7,730 nucleotides of DNA from Dysgonamonadaceae bacterium (GCA_031256015.1 JAIRRK010000113.1:1-7730), one strand, 5' to 3'; positions 1 to 6,398 are shown, counted from the stretch's first letter. The notes: a model not told the origin generated them from the sequence alone. Program-made: numbers and translations.

Positions 1-256
1 GTCTCAGTGCCTCAAAAGTTTCACCGTAACCGGAGGAAAACATCGGGTAAAGCTTGTTCAAATCGGCCAACTGTACGCGAGGAAGCAACAAGCCCTTGGA
101 GGAATTAACACTTTCATCGCTTGTTTTCAGGTCGAGCAACGAACCTTCGTTCGGGTCGATGTTTGCTCCTATTGTCACTTGCGCACGCACGGGTGCGCCA
201 ATCGTCAGCACTGCTATCAGTGCCGCTACACTTACATTTAATTGAATTTTCCTCAT
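1..256 (-). CDS. Secreted Bacteroidales protein of unknown function, N-terminal 85 residues (partial)
   Basis: The minus strand is open from ATG at 254-256 to the left edge, giving 85 codons, so the C-terminus is outside the window. Residues 1-26 are a signal peptide: MRK, a hydrophobic core (VAALIAVLTIGAP), then VRA-Q as a probable signal peptidase I site. The mature start reads VTIGANIDPNEGSLLDLK, followed by SSKGLLLPRVQLADL. From memory, this 'VTIG...P..G.LLDLK...KGLLLPRV' layout recurs at the start of secreted or surface proteins in Bacteroidales; no enzymatic function can be assigned. By hand count the first 240 bases are about 50% G+C, against roughly 35-40% in bat lines sampled, so it belongs to a different compositional class from the operon. 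It is separated from batE by about 800 nt and preceded by a terminator-like hairpin, so it is probably not part of the bat transcript. The reading frame is secure; the role is unknown. Confidence 0.8.
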   Translation of the reverse strand, partial: MRKIQLNVSVAALIAVLTIGAPVRAQVTIGANIDPNEGSLLDLKTSDESVNSSKGLLLPRVQLADLNKLYPMFSSGYGETFEALR

Positions 257-310
257 AATATTAAAAATTAAAACCGATTAAATAAACTAAGTCCGCCGCG
301 AAGACGGAAC

Positions 311-354
311 AAAAAAAGGGCCGTCTCCCGGTTTTTGCAACCGGAGTCGGCCCT
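311..354 (-). terminator. Intrinsic terminator hairpin with T tract, upstream of the secreted-protein gene
   Basis: Positions 317-354 fold into a strong stem. AGGGCCG (317-323) pairs with CGGCCCT (348-354); after one T/T mismatch, CT-C-CCGGTT (325-333) pairs with AACCGGAG (339-346) with one bulged C, leaving a 5-nt loop. Read on the minus strand, the stem is followed at once by a run of seven T (317-311), the classic intrinsic terminator form. The plus-strand reading has no T run, so the minus orientation is preferred. It lies 55 nt upstream of the ATG at 256, so it either ends a transcript from the right or acts as an attenuator in that gene's leader. AGACGG on the minus strand (326-321) could alternatively pair with CCGTCT (307-302), which would open the terminator. 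Confidence 0.75.
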
Positions 355-370
355 AATATGTGGTTTCCTC

Positions 371-388
371 TATTCGCTTGCGCGAATA
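371..388. other. Short perfect hairpin, 7-bp stem with 4-nt loop
   Basis: TATTCGC (371-377) and GCGAATA (382-388) are exact inverted repeats around the loop TTGC. On the minus strand this hairpin sits 16 nt before the terminator stem, so it would be part of the same RNA. It has no T tract. It may be a structural element of a leader or small RNA, or a chance hairpin. Confidence 0.4.
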
Positions 389-406
389 TCGTCGGGTGTT
401 TATATG

Positions 407-446
<40 letters not shown>

Positions 447-447
447 A

Positions 448-479
448 CAAAATATTGCTAACCTCCAAACTTTTTGCAA
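448..479 (-). promoter_or_regulatory. Possible Bacteroidetes-type promoter for a leader or small RNA (weak)
   Basis: On the minus strand TTGC (479-476) is followed after 21 nt by TATTTTG (454-448). This resembles the Bacteroidetes pattern of a TTTG-like -33 box and a TAnnTTTG -7 box, but the -7 match is one base short. Transcription would start near 440, within the GA run, and meet the terminator at 311 after about 130 nt. The match is imperfect in A/T-rich DNA and could be chance. Confidence 0.25.
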
Positions 480-562
480 GAAAAATGAAAGAAAAAGCAA
501 TGTTTTTTTTAGTTATATCGTACATGGCGTTCATTTTGTTTATTATCTGTTTTTAAACGTTT

Positions 563-593
563 TTTGTATCCGGTTGCAAAGCTAATAACTTTT
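563..593 (+). promoter_or_regulatory. Possible plus-strand Bacteroidetes promoter (weak)
   Basis: TTTG (563-566) is followed after 19 nt by TAACTTTT (586-593), close to the Bacteroidetes TTTG-N19-TAnnTTTG pattern with one mismatch at the last base. It points towards the inverted-repeat element and the dyad array, with no supported gene downstream on that strand, so its target would have to be non-coding RNA. The surrounding sequence is T-rich, which raises the chance of a random match. Confidence 0.25.
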
Positions 594-677
594 TCTTAAT
601 ATTTCATTAAATCAAGAGAAAAAAGTTTATTGTTTTCTCTTTCTTGGTAAAAAGAAGAAGTAAGCACGTAAAAGATG

Positions 678-763
678 ACACAGCTACGCTGTGTAACCGG
701 GAGGGGCAACAAGCATCCGTGGGCTGCGGCTTCGCCTTGCCCCATCCCACAGCGTAGCTGTGG
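678..763. repeat. GC-rich nested inverted-repeat element (REP/MITE-like)
   Basis: Two 17-bp arms frame an 86-bp element. The left arm is ACACAGC-TAC-GCTGTGT (678-694) and the right arm is CCACAGC-GTA-GCTGTGG (747-763). Each arm is a 7-bp dyad around a 3-nt core, and their inner 15 bases are exact reverse complements, so the arms can fold alone or pair with each other. A second nested pair, GGGGCAA (703-709) and TTGCCCC (737-743), lies inside. The outermost base pair differs between arms (A-T versus C-G) but stays complementary in each. The element stands out as GC-rich in A/T-rich surroundings. It resembles a dispersed REP-type or miniature mobile element, but only one copy is visible here. 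No transposase or target duplication was seen. Confidence 0.7.
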
Positions 764-801
764 CCTATCGGAAATCTGACAAATTAGAGTTGTATTTACA
801 T

Positions 802-1001
802 TGCAACGTAGGTTGCATTTAGGATGCAACCTACGTTGCACTTAGGATGCAACGTAGGTTGCACTTAGAATACAACGGAGGTTGCACTTAGAATACAACG
901 TAGGTTGCATTTAGGATACAACGTAGGTTGCATTTAGAATACAACGTAGGTTGCATTTAGAATACAATGGGTATTGTAATTGGATTGCAATTAGAATTGC
1001 A
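802..1001. repeat. Array of nine 16-bp dyads at exact 23-bp period
   Basis: Nine dyads begin at 802, 825, 848, 871, 894, 917, 940, 963 and 986, each 16 bp with a 7-bp linker of the form (T/C)TTAG(G/A)A; only the last linker departs. Typical units are TGCAACGTAGGTTGCA and TACAACGTAGGTTGCA: 6-bp arms around a GTAG core. The second unit has CTAC, the exact inverse of the core. The last two, TACAATGGGTATTGTA and TGCAATTAGAATTGCA, are diverged yet keep perfect arms. A half-unit TGCAA occurs at 1009, in register, and a degenerate unit lies around 779-793. Units 1 and 2 together form a perfect 16-bp inverted repeat with a 7-nt loop (802-840). The array starts about 55 nt beyond the batE stop codon. 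Linkers are near-identical, so this is not a CRISPR. It could be a protein-binding array, a series of RNA hairpins on the operon's 3' side, or a decaying tandem repeat. Confidence 0.85.
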
Positions 1002-1055
1002 GTCATCATGCAAGGAGAGTCAAGCGAAAGCGGCTCGGGAGGAAACGGACTTTTC

Positions 1056-1802
1056 TTAAATAATTTCGATTTCGTTGCTTTTTATCCAGCCGACATCTCC
1101 GCCGGCGGTTTCTATTTCATTCCACTCGCCCAGTTGATTCTTTATTTCCACTTTGGTTCCTTCGTGAAGAATGAAAAGGTCGGTTCCGCTTGTGTCGGGG
1201 GAACTTTTGATTGTGGTGGTGGGTGCGAATATAATTGCCGTACTGCGTTCCATTAATCTTTTCTTCTGTTGAAATGCAAATATATTGGCGAAAAGACAAA
1301 TCAGAATGAATGCTAAACCGGCAAAAAAACCTGTTTTCTTCAAAGTAATCTTTCGGGAAAAGAAAAATAAATACAAACAGGCAATGAACAGCAAAAAAGT
1401 AATTACGGCCGTCCTGCTCCATTGTGAAATGCCATATACATCTCTCAGACTACCGAACCATTTCGTCAGGAAAAACTCGCCGACCGGCTCTATTTTATCG
1501 ACCGTCTTCAGACGAGCCATTTCCAGATTAAACCGAATGTCTTGATTCCCCGGATCCAAGAGCAAAGCCCGTTCGTAATACAGAATGGATGAGGCTGTTT
1601 TATTCAGTCGGTAACAGGTATTCCCCAAATTGTAGTACACTTCGGCCGATTCGCCTTCTTGTTCAATCGCCTCTTTATATAATTGTTCCGCCTGCGCGTA
1701 GTCTGCTTCGGAATAAGCTTTATTCGCCTGTTCGACCGAAGATTGAGCGGAAACACTGCATACCACTGCTAAAAACGATAAAAAAATCATTAACTTGTTC
1801 AT
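1056..1802 (-). CDS. batE: BatE: TPR membrane protein with SH3-like C-terminus
   Basis: The 248-residue product starts with a signal peptide (1-20; MNKLMIFLSFLAVVCSVSA-Q). Residues 22-95 carry two TPR-like helical pairs (ANKAYSEADYAQAEQLYKEA; VYYNLGNTCYRLNKTASSIL). Two membrane segments follow (about 131-148 and 158-176), then a bacterial SH3-like domain (about 188-245), suggested by STAIIFAPTTTIKSSPD, HEGTKVEI, GEW and VGWIKSNEIE. This order of TPR, two membrane spans and SH3 is the BatE architecture. The TPR part should face the periplasm and act as a protein-protein scaffold in the Bat complex; no catalytic residues are expected. ATG at 1800-1802 is 6 nt after the batD stop, so it is translated from the same message. 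It is the last gene of the operon, with a non-coding repeat region beyond it. The sequence shows no damage. Confidence 0.9.
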   Translation of the reverse strand: MNKLMIFLSFLAVVCSVSAQSSVEQANKAYSEADYAQAEQLYKEAIEQEGESAEVYYNLGNTCYRLNKTASSILYYERALLLDPGNQDIRFNLEMARLKTVDKIEPVGEFFLTKWFGSLRDVYGISQWSRTAVITFLLFIACLYLFFFSRKITLKKTGFFAGLAFILICLFANIFAFQQKKRLMERSTAIIFAPTTTIKSSPDTSGTDLFILHEGTKVEIKNQLGEWNEIETAGGDVGWIKSNEIEII

Positions 1803-1808
1803 GCGGTC

Positions 1809-2255
1809 TTATTTTTTTAAAGTATTCTCCATTTTATTTATTGCATCTACCGTGCGATTATAAAGTTCGTCCATTTCTTCATGTGAGCGGGAAGGCGCAA
1901 AACGAGCAAACTCGGCAGTATTCAGAATCCGAATAAACTCTTGTATCAAAGATTCGTCCGTTCCGTATTTCTGCAGTTCGCTTTCCGCGTTATCTTTCGT
2001 AAGATTAGAAACGGGAATACTCAATTTATCGCTTAAATAGCCCCAGAGGGCTTTCATTATTTCTTCGTAGAAAGCTTCTCTCTTGTTTTCTTTCAGGTAT
2101 TTATTGGCGGCTTTCAGTCGTTTTGAAGCGAATTTGTTTGCCTTTTTAGTCCGCATGAGAGCAATATCGGAGTTTTCTTTCACCTGCTTCCGGTACACGA
2201 TAAATAAAAAGACGAACAACAAAGCCGGAATAATGTAACACAAAGCATAACTCAA
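1809..2255 (-). CDS. batD: BatD C-terminal part (membrane anchor and cytoplasmic domain), cut off by an in-frame stop
   Basis: This is the same reading frame as the upstream batD part (the starts 3650 and 2255 differ by exactly 465 codons). The conserved continuation begins right after the TGA, at 2321. The first usable start, TTG at 2253-2255, comes 22 codons later and would give 148 residues. Full-length numbering would make batD 613 codons, which fits the family. The fragment holds a membrane segment (about 468-486; YALCYIIPALLFVFLFIVY) and a helical cytoplasmic domain ending in a conserved-looking FARFAPS motif. There is no further stop or frameshift. It could be made by readthrough, by restart at TTG, or not at all; no clear ribosome binding site precedes the TTG, though the A-rich stretch TATCAAAAAAGAAAC lies upstream, as is usual in this phylum. 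Independent translation is uncertain. Confidence 0.6.
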   Translation of the reverse strand: MSYALCYIIPALLFVFLFIVYRKQVKENSDIALMRTKKANKFASKRLKAANKYLKENKREAFYEEIMKALWGYLSDKLSIPVSNLTKDNAESELQKYGTDESLIQEFIRILNTAEFARFAPSRSHEEMDELYNRTVDAINKMENTLKK

Positions 2256-2321
2256 CGACCCGAAGAAATAGTTTCTTTTTTGATAATTAAATCCGTCTGT
2301 TCTTATATGACGAATGTCTTG

Positions 2322-2324
2322 TCA
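2322..2324 (-). other. batD: In-frame TGA nonsense codon at batD codon 443
   Basis: The minus strand reads ...GTC CGT TTT ATC TGA CAA GAC ATT CGT..., that is V-R-F-I-stop-Q-D-I-R. From memory, BatD relatives have a glycine-like residue in a 'xxLGxDIRxI' segment here, so a single GGA-to-TGA change is the simplest origin. The stop is followed by C, and UGAC is a known leaky termination context. Standard-code use of TGA elsewhere in the window is shown by batB, which ends with TGA in a 4-nt overlap with batC, so this is a real stop and not a recoded sense codon. A sequencing or assembly error remains possible. Confidence 0.85.
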
Positions 2325-3650
2325 GATAAAACGGACATCCTCCTTATTCGCGCCGGGAATAATTGTCTGCGCCGTCGAAGCCGCACCGTCTCCTTGTTCA
2401 ACATGCAGCAGATAGTCTTCCGTAGAAAGCGTCTTATAGGTTTTTCTTTTTAAGTCGAAATAAGAAAACTGAACCTTCGGAATCGTGAACGTACCGGCAT
2501 AACGAGGAACGGCGTAATATTCAATTGTTTTATTTCCGGTTACTCCCGAAGGAGAAACTCGAGTAAAAACATCCACTTTCGGGTCATACGACTCAAAATC
2601 ATTGGGAAATATGATTTCCGGTGTTTGGGTCATTTTTATATTTCCGGTTCCCGACAAAGTAATTTTGATTGTAACCGGTTCGTTTGTTTTCAATTTGGTG
2701 GAACTGATGGTCGAACTCATTTTATAATCGCCCACTGCGCCGCTGAAAGTGCTCGGTTTACCGGTCGGCAAGGGTTTAACGTCTATGGTGGTCGGCCGTG
2801 ATGTCACTTCTCTTTGTACCGTAGTTACCGTATCAAAGAAATCATCAAAAAAGCTGCGAGGGCCTCTTTGTTGATTACGAACTCGTACATTAAACTCGAA
2901 TCGACCTTGCCCGATTGTTATTTTTCCGGGACGCTGCGGATAGAGATAAGCCTGTTTCAATATAATCGTCCGATAATTTCTTCCTTGATAGTTCTCCAAA
3001 CTCATTTGTTGATTAGCCGGAAGTTCCACTTCGTGAGCAATAAATCCTTCGAACTCCGGAAACTTCGCATCATTATATCCCGCCACATCAATCGTAGTAT
3101 ATAATTTGAAGGTAACCAAAAATCCTTCGTTTTCGTAAACGGAGGGCTTCGAAACGTGCATTCTGACAAAAATATCGTTATCGGCTTCTCCCGAAGCATT
3201 GGATGATTGCTCTTGCGCTCTTCGGTTTGCGTTGGCGGCCGTTGCCGCCTGATCGGGAGGCAGAACGGTCAGTTTCAATTCGTTTGATTTGTATTCACTG
3301 TTTCCGACGGTTATCGTGGCGGAAGGGATTGTATATTCGCCTTCTTTTTCGGCCAGCAGGGTGAAAGTATAAGTCAAATTAATTTGAGAAGATGCGTTGC
3401 CGTTGATAATCATCGTAGTCGAATTTCGACCGGATAAAGTGGCGCCGAATAAAATCTTTAACCCTTCGGTTTCCGGAAGGAGAGGAGCTTTTATTCTTTG
3501 GTCTTCCGTTGAGGAAACCGTATAATTGACTCGAAATTGTTCATTTACAACAACGGCTCGAGGGGCTGTCCCTTTGAATGTAACATTTTGAGAGATTCCG
3601 TTCGATACGCTTACTATCAATAATATCAATAAAAAAATCAGTTTCTTCAT
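2322..3650 (-). CDS. batD: BatD N-terminal periplasmic part (442 residues), prematurely stopped
   Basis: The product starts with a signal peptide (1-20; MKKLIFLLILLIVSVSNGIS-Q) and continues as an extended periplasmic region of beta-sandwich character. Family-like features include an N-terminal domain (about 21-130; GTAPRAVVVNEQFRVNYTV, then SNELKLTVLPP), a Q/S/N/A-rich linker (about 133-158), a middle domain (FVRMHVSKPSVYENEGFLVTF at about 161-181; LYPQRPGKITIG at about 236-247) and a third domain (about 300-420; GDYKMSS, GTGNIKM, YYAVPRYAGTFTIP). This is the BatD/oxygen-tolerance family layout. Complete BatD continues into a membrane helix and cytoplasmic domain; here TGA at codon 443 ends the frame just before them. 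As written, the protein would be exported but not anchored. ATG at 3648-3650 lies 3 nt after the batC stop, supporting coupled translation. Identity is secure; whether it functions without its anchor is not known. Confidence 0.9.
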   Translation of the reverse strand: MKKLIFLLILLIVSVSNGISQNVTFKGTAPRAVVVNEQFRVNYTVSSTEDQRIKAPLLPETEGLKILFGATLSGRNSTTMIINGNASSQINLTYTFTLLAEKEGEYTIPSATITVGNSEYKSNELKLTVLPPDQAATAANANRRAQEQSSNASGEADNDIFVRMHVSKPSVYENEGFLVTFKLYTTIDVAGYNDAKFPEFEGFIAHEVELPANQQMSLENYQGRNYRTIILKQAYLYPQRPGKITIGQGRFEFNVRVRNQQRGPRSFFDDFFDTVTTVQREVTSRPTTIDVKPLPTGKPSTFSGAVGDYKMSSTISSTKLKTNEPVTIKITLSGTGNIKMTQTPEIIFPNDFESYDPKVDVFTRVSPSGVTGNKTIEYYAVPRYAGTFTIPKVQFSYFDLKRKTYKTLSTEDYLLHVEQGDGAASTAQTIIPGANKEDVRFI

Positions 3651-3653
3651 TAC

Positions 3654-4361
3654 TTACCAATTTTTATCTGTCTTTCTTTGTTTTTGTCTTTTCATTTGCT
3701 CGGCTTTCACTCTTTCCTGAGTATTTCTTTCATCTTGCATCAAGGCATTGAGAATCTGATCGGCATTTTCTTTACTCATCTCATTCGGATTTTGTTGTTG
3801 TTCTTGCTGCTGATTTTGCTGTTGCTCTTGTTGCTCTTTATTTTGCTCTTCTTGTTGTTGCTGTTGTTGTTGCTGCTGATTTTGCTCTTTATCTTGCTCT
3901 TTATCTTTATCTTGCTCCTCTTGTTCTTGTTCTTCCAAGAGTTTTTGCGCCAGAGCTAAATTATAACGGGTTTCATCGTCTTTGGGATTATTTCGAAGAG
4001 CATGTTTATACGCTTCAATACTCTTCGGATAATCTCCGGCCGACATAAAAGCATTTCCTGTGTTATGCCAAGCTTTTGTAATTTTATCCTTATCGGTTTC
4101 GCCGTTAATGATCAATTGATACTGCTCCAACGATTCCTGAAATTTCTGTTGTTTATACAAAGCGTTTCCCAAATTATAAGTAGCATCACCCGACTTGACA
4201 TTCGCCTCCAAAGCTCTTCGATAATCAATCTCGGCATCGGTATATTTTTCTTGTTTATATTCTTTATTTCCTTCTCTAATATCTTTTCTCACTTGTTTTT
4301 GAGCAAAGGAAATGGAAGAAGATGCCAATAAAACGGAAAATATAAAAAGTATCTTTTTCAT
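3654..4361 (-). CDS. batC: BatC: periplasmic TPR protein with Gln/Glu-rich tail
   Basis: The 235-residue protein has a signal peptide (1-20; MKKILFIFSVLLASSSISFA-Q) and then TPR motifs spread over about 26-140 (GNKEYKQEKYTDAEIDYRRA; YNLGNALYKQQKFQESLEQY; WHNTGNAFMSAGDYPKSIEA; YNLALAQ). Residues 143-191 are almost entirely Q, E, K, D and N, and the tail (about 195-235) is charged and helical (NADQILNALMQDERNTQERV). No catalytic motif is present; TPR proteins of this type act as binding scaffolds, and in the bat operon BatC is thought to work with BatB and BatE at the outer face of the inner membrane. Its ATG overlaps the batB stop in an ATGA arrangement (4358-4361), implying translational coupling. 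The order between batB and batD identifies it beyond the general TPR match. The homopolymeric tail is compositionally unusual but has no sign of frame damage. Confidence 0.9.
   Translation of the reverse strand: MKKILFIFSVLLASSSISFAQKQVRKDIREGNKEYKQEKYTDAEIDYRRALEANVKSGDATYNLGNALYKQQKFQESLEQYQLIINGETDKDKITKAWHNTGNAFMSAGDYPKSIEAYKHALRNNPKDDETRYNLALAQKLLEEQEQEEQDKDKEQDKEQNQQQQQQQQQEEQNKEQQEQQQNQQQEQQQNPNEMSKENADQILNALMQDERNTQERVKAEQMKRQKQRKTDKNW
3789..3935 (-). repeat. batC: Coding low-complexity Gln/Glu tract in batC
   Basis: About 49 codons (residues 143-191) are dominated by CAA/CAG and GAA/GAG, including one run of nine glutamines (162-170). The DNA is a degenerate trinucleotide repeat with mixed synonymous codons, so slippage would keep frame in steps of three. 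It probably forms a flexible or coiled linker between the TPR domain and the C-terminal helix. Length variation between strains is expected. Confidence 0.85.
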
Positions 4362-5371
4362 GAGAATAATTTAATTTTACTCAAAATTCGATTTTTCCTG
4401 TCTAACATAAAAAACTCAATCAATAAGAAAAACAACACTATCCAAGCCGGGACAAAATACTTTTCATCATAAGACGAGTAAACTTTACTTTCCACTTCAG
4501 ATTTGTTCATTTTATTCAATTCGGATTGCAAGGCCTTCAGTGCATTATTCGTATTGTCTGTCCGAGCATACATTCCACCGCCGGCAACAGCAATGTCCCG
4601 ACACATAGTTTCATTCAATTTCGTCAAAACCATATTTCCTTGCGGGTCTTTCAGGTAGCCGTCCCGAGTAGGAATTGGACCTCCCTGTACCGATCCTATA
4701 CCCAAAACATTGACCTTGATATTTTTTTTGGCGGCAGCTGTAGCTGCACCAATCGCATCATCTTCGTGATTTTCTCCGTCCGTTATCAGGATAATTGTTT
4801 TTTCGGCATTTTCGTTGGGAGAAAAAGAACGAAGTGCCAGATTGATTGCCGATCCGATTGCTGTTCCTTGTGTCGGAACCATCGAGGGATTAATGGACGA
4901 TAAAAACATTTTGGCCGAGAGATAATCGGACGTGATGGGAAGCTGTATGAAAGCATCTCCGGCGAATACAATCAAGCCTATCTTGTCGTTTTCCAAATTA
5001 TCGACTACACGCGATAGCGTTTGTTTTGCCTTATCTAAGCGGGTAGGAGAAATATCGTTGGATAACATCGAATTGGATACATCTAAACAAACCATAACCT
5101 CGATTCCTTGTTTTTTTACGGATTCTAATTTGGAGCCGAACTGCGGTCCGGCTAAAATCAACGGAAATATTCCTGCACAAATAAACAATATCCAAAACTT
5201 TACATGTTGCTTTTTCAAAGCGACGTCAGGCATTAAAATTTTGAGAAGTTTCATGTCGCCAAAGCTTTTCAAAGCTTTTTTCTTACTTCTCATGTACAAT
5301 ACGAATATTACCAGCAAAAGAGGTAATAAAAGCAGTAAATACAAATATTCGGGATGTTCAAATCGAAACAT
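4358..5371 (-). CDS. batB: BatB: membrane-anchored von Willebrand factor A protein
   Basis: The 337-residue product has the standard Bat layout: an N-terminal membrane hairpin (about 9-27 and 59-75, with MRSKKKALKSFGDMKLL between), a vWA domain (about 88-285) and a C-terminal membrane segment (about 307-323; VPAWIVLFFLLIEFFML). The metal-ion-dependent adhesion site is intact: D97-x-S99-x-S101 (LDVSNSM), T170 in TQGTAIG and D198 in ITDGEN. The C-terminal residues NDKIGLIVFAGDAF fit the family. The vWA domain should lie on the periplasmic side and bind a protein partner through Mg2+; the usual partners are BatA and BatC. The start MFRFEHPEYLYLL matches the family's N-terminus. Spacing is 11 nt to batA and a 4-nt overlap with batC. 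It is assigned BatB because it is the second of two vWA genes and precedes the TPR gene. Confidence 0.93.
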   Translation of the reverse strand: MFRFEHPEYLYLLLLLPLLLVIFVLYMRSKKKALKSFGDMKLLKILMPDVALKKQHVKFWILFICAGIFPLILAGPQFGSKLESVKKQGIEVMVCLDVSNSMLSNDISPTRLDKAKQTLSRVVDNLENDKIGLIVFAGDAFIQLPITSDYLSAKMFLSSINPSMVPTQGTAIGSAINLALRSFSPNENAEKTIILITDGENHEDDAIGAATAAAKKNIKVNVLGIGSVQGGPIPTRDGYLKDPQGNMVLTKLNETMCRDIAVAGGGMYARTDNTNNALKALQSELNKMNKSEVESKVYSSYDEKYFVPAWIVLFFLLIEFFMLDRKNRILSKIKLFS

Positions 5372-5382
5372 ATTTATCGGAC

Positions 5383-6354
5383 TTAGGGTATATTCTTTAA
5401 AACGGTATATTTCACAAGAAATTCAAGTAAAAAGAAACAAAAAGCCCATAATGCAAATTTCAAATATTCTTCTTGTTTTTTACTGTATTCCTGTACATTC
5501 ATTTTTGTTTTTTCCAATTGGTCTATTTCTTGATAGATTTCCTTCAAAGCTTGATTATTGGTTGCTCTGAAATACAGACCTCCGGTTGTTTGAGCTATTT
5601 TTGTTAAAGTAGGTTCATCAATATCCACTTTAATCATTCCCGTTCCGGAAGAAAACGGATAAGGTGCTTCGCCTTTGGTTCCGACTCCGATGGTATATAT
5701 CCGTATATTGTAAGCTTTTGCTATTTCAGCCGCAGTAACGGGAGCTATTTCTCCTCTGTTATTCGTTCCGTCGGTCAATAAGATAACAACTTTCGATTTA
5801 GCATTGCTTTCTCTCAGCCGCGAAACGGCCGTAGCCAATCCGTGTCCTATTGCTGTTCCATCTTCAATCATTCCGGCATGAATGTCTTTTAAGAGATTTA
5901 ATAAAACCGTATGATCGGTAGTTAAGGGACATTGTGTAAAACTTTCTCCGGAAAAAACAACCAGACCGATATTATCTGTCGGTCGACCGTTAATGAAAGA
6001 CGCCGCAACATCTTTTGCCGCTTCCAAGCGATCGGGTCTCAAATCCTGCGCTAACATGGATGTCGAAATATCCAAAGAAAGAACAATATCGATTCCTTCC
6101 GTCGTTGTTTTACTCCAATTATCCGTTGTTTGAGGGCGAGCCAAAGCCGTAATCAAAAAAACGACGGCCAGCATCCTCAATATAAAAGGAATATGTCTCA
6201 AATACAGCTTAAAAGTTTTAGGTGCTTTTCCGAATCCTTCGGAAGAAGATACCTGTATATTTGTTTGCGCTTTTTTCTGTTTCCAGATATACCAAGCTAT
6301 CATCGGAATCAGAAGCAGCAACAGTAAAAAACAAAGAGGATTTGCAAAAATCAT
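5383..6354 (-). CDS. batA: BatA: membrane-anchored von Willebrand factor A protein
   Basis: The 323-residue product has N-terminal membrane segments (about 7-24 and 55-71), a vWA domain (about 88-285) and a C-terminal membrane segment (about 299-318; KFALWAFCFFLLEFLVKYTV). The metal site is complete: D95-x-S97-x-S99 (LDISTSM), T167 in EDGTAIG and D195 in LLTDGTNN. The start MIFANPLCFLLLLLLIP resembles the 'F..P..L.LL' N-terminus of BatA proteins. The conserved ALARPQ (70-75) after the second membrane segment and GLVVFSGESFTQCPLT (130-145) also fit. In this family BatA works with BatB and a MoxR ATPase; the target protein is not established. It follows a 44-nt A/T-rich spacer, the longest in this operon, which could hold a secondary start signal but shows no convincing promoter. 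It is the first of two tandem vWA genes. No defect is visible. Confidence 0.93.
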   Translation of the reverse strand: MIFANPLCFLLLLLLIPMIAWYIWKQKKAQTNIQVSSSEGFGKAPKTFKLYLRHIPFILRMLAVVFLITALARPQTTDNWSKTTTEGIDIVLSLDISTSMLAQDLRPDRLEAAKDVAASFINGRPTDNIGLVVFSGESFTQCPLTTDHTVLLNLLKDIHAGMIEDGTAIGHGLATAVSRLRESNAKSKVVILLTDGTNNRGEIAPVTAAEIAKAYNIRIYTIGVGTKGEAPYPFSSGTGMIKVDIDEPTLTKIAQTTGGLYFRATNNQALKEIYQEIDQLEKTKMNVQEYSKKQEEYLKFALWAFCFFLLEFLVKYTVLKNIP

Positions 6355-6398
6355 AACTTTATGGTGTTAATAAATTAAGGAATGAAAATGTATTTATT

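Noticed and set aside
596..841. Minus-strand frame of 81 codons
   Set aside because: It is built from the inverted-repeat element and the first repeat units, with no protein-like features.
802..1001. CRISPR array
   Set aside because: The period is 23 bp with 7-bp linkers that are nearly identical; there are no unique spacers and no cas genes.
802..1001. Iteron-type replication origin
   Set aside because: Direct repeats of about 22 bp are reminiscent of iterons, but there is no rep gene, no DnaA box cluster that I can see, and the setting is a chromosomal operon.
1002..1055. Intrinsic terminator directly after batE
   Set aside because: Only a weak GC-containing hairpin is possible around 1022-1036 and it is not followed by a T run on the minus strand.
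951..1256. Plus-strand frame of 101 codons
   Set aside because: It runs out of the dyad array into the antisense of batE and has no domain or conserved look.
2322..2324. TGA as a recoded sense codon (Gly, Trp or selenocysteine)
   Set aside because: batB ends with TGA at its expected length and overlaps batC there, tryptophan is encoded by TGG throughout, and no selenocysteine-type hairpin stands out after the codon.
1809..3650. Frameshift in batD
   Set aside because: The two open segments are in the same frame (3650 minus 2255 is 1395, divisible by three), so only the TGA interrupts them.
3678..3959. Plus-strand Leu-rich frame of 93 codons resembling a membrane protein
   Set aside because: It is the antisense of the batC Gln/Glu tract, where CAA/CAG reads as TTG/CTG leucine codons.
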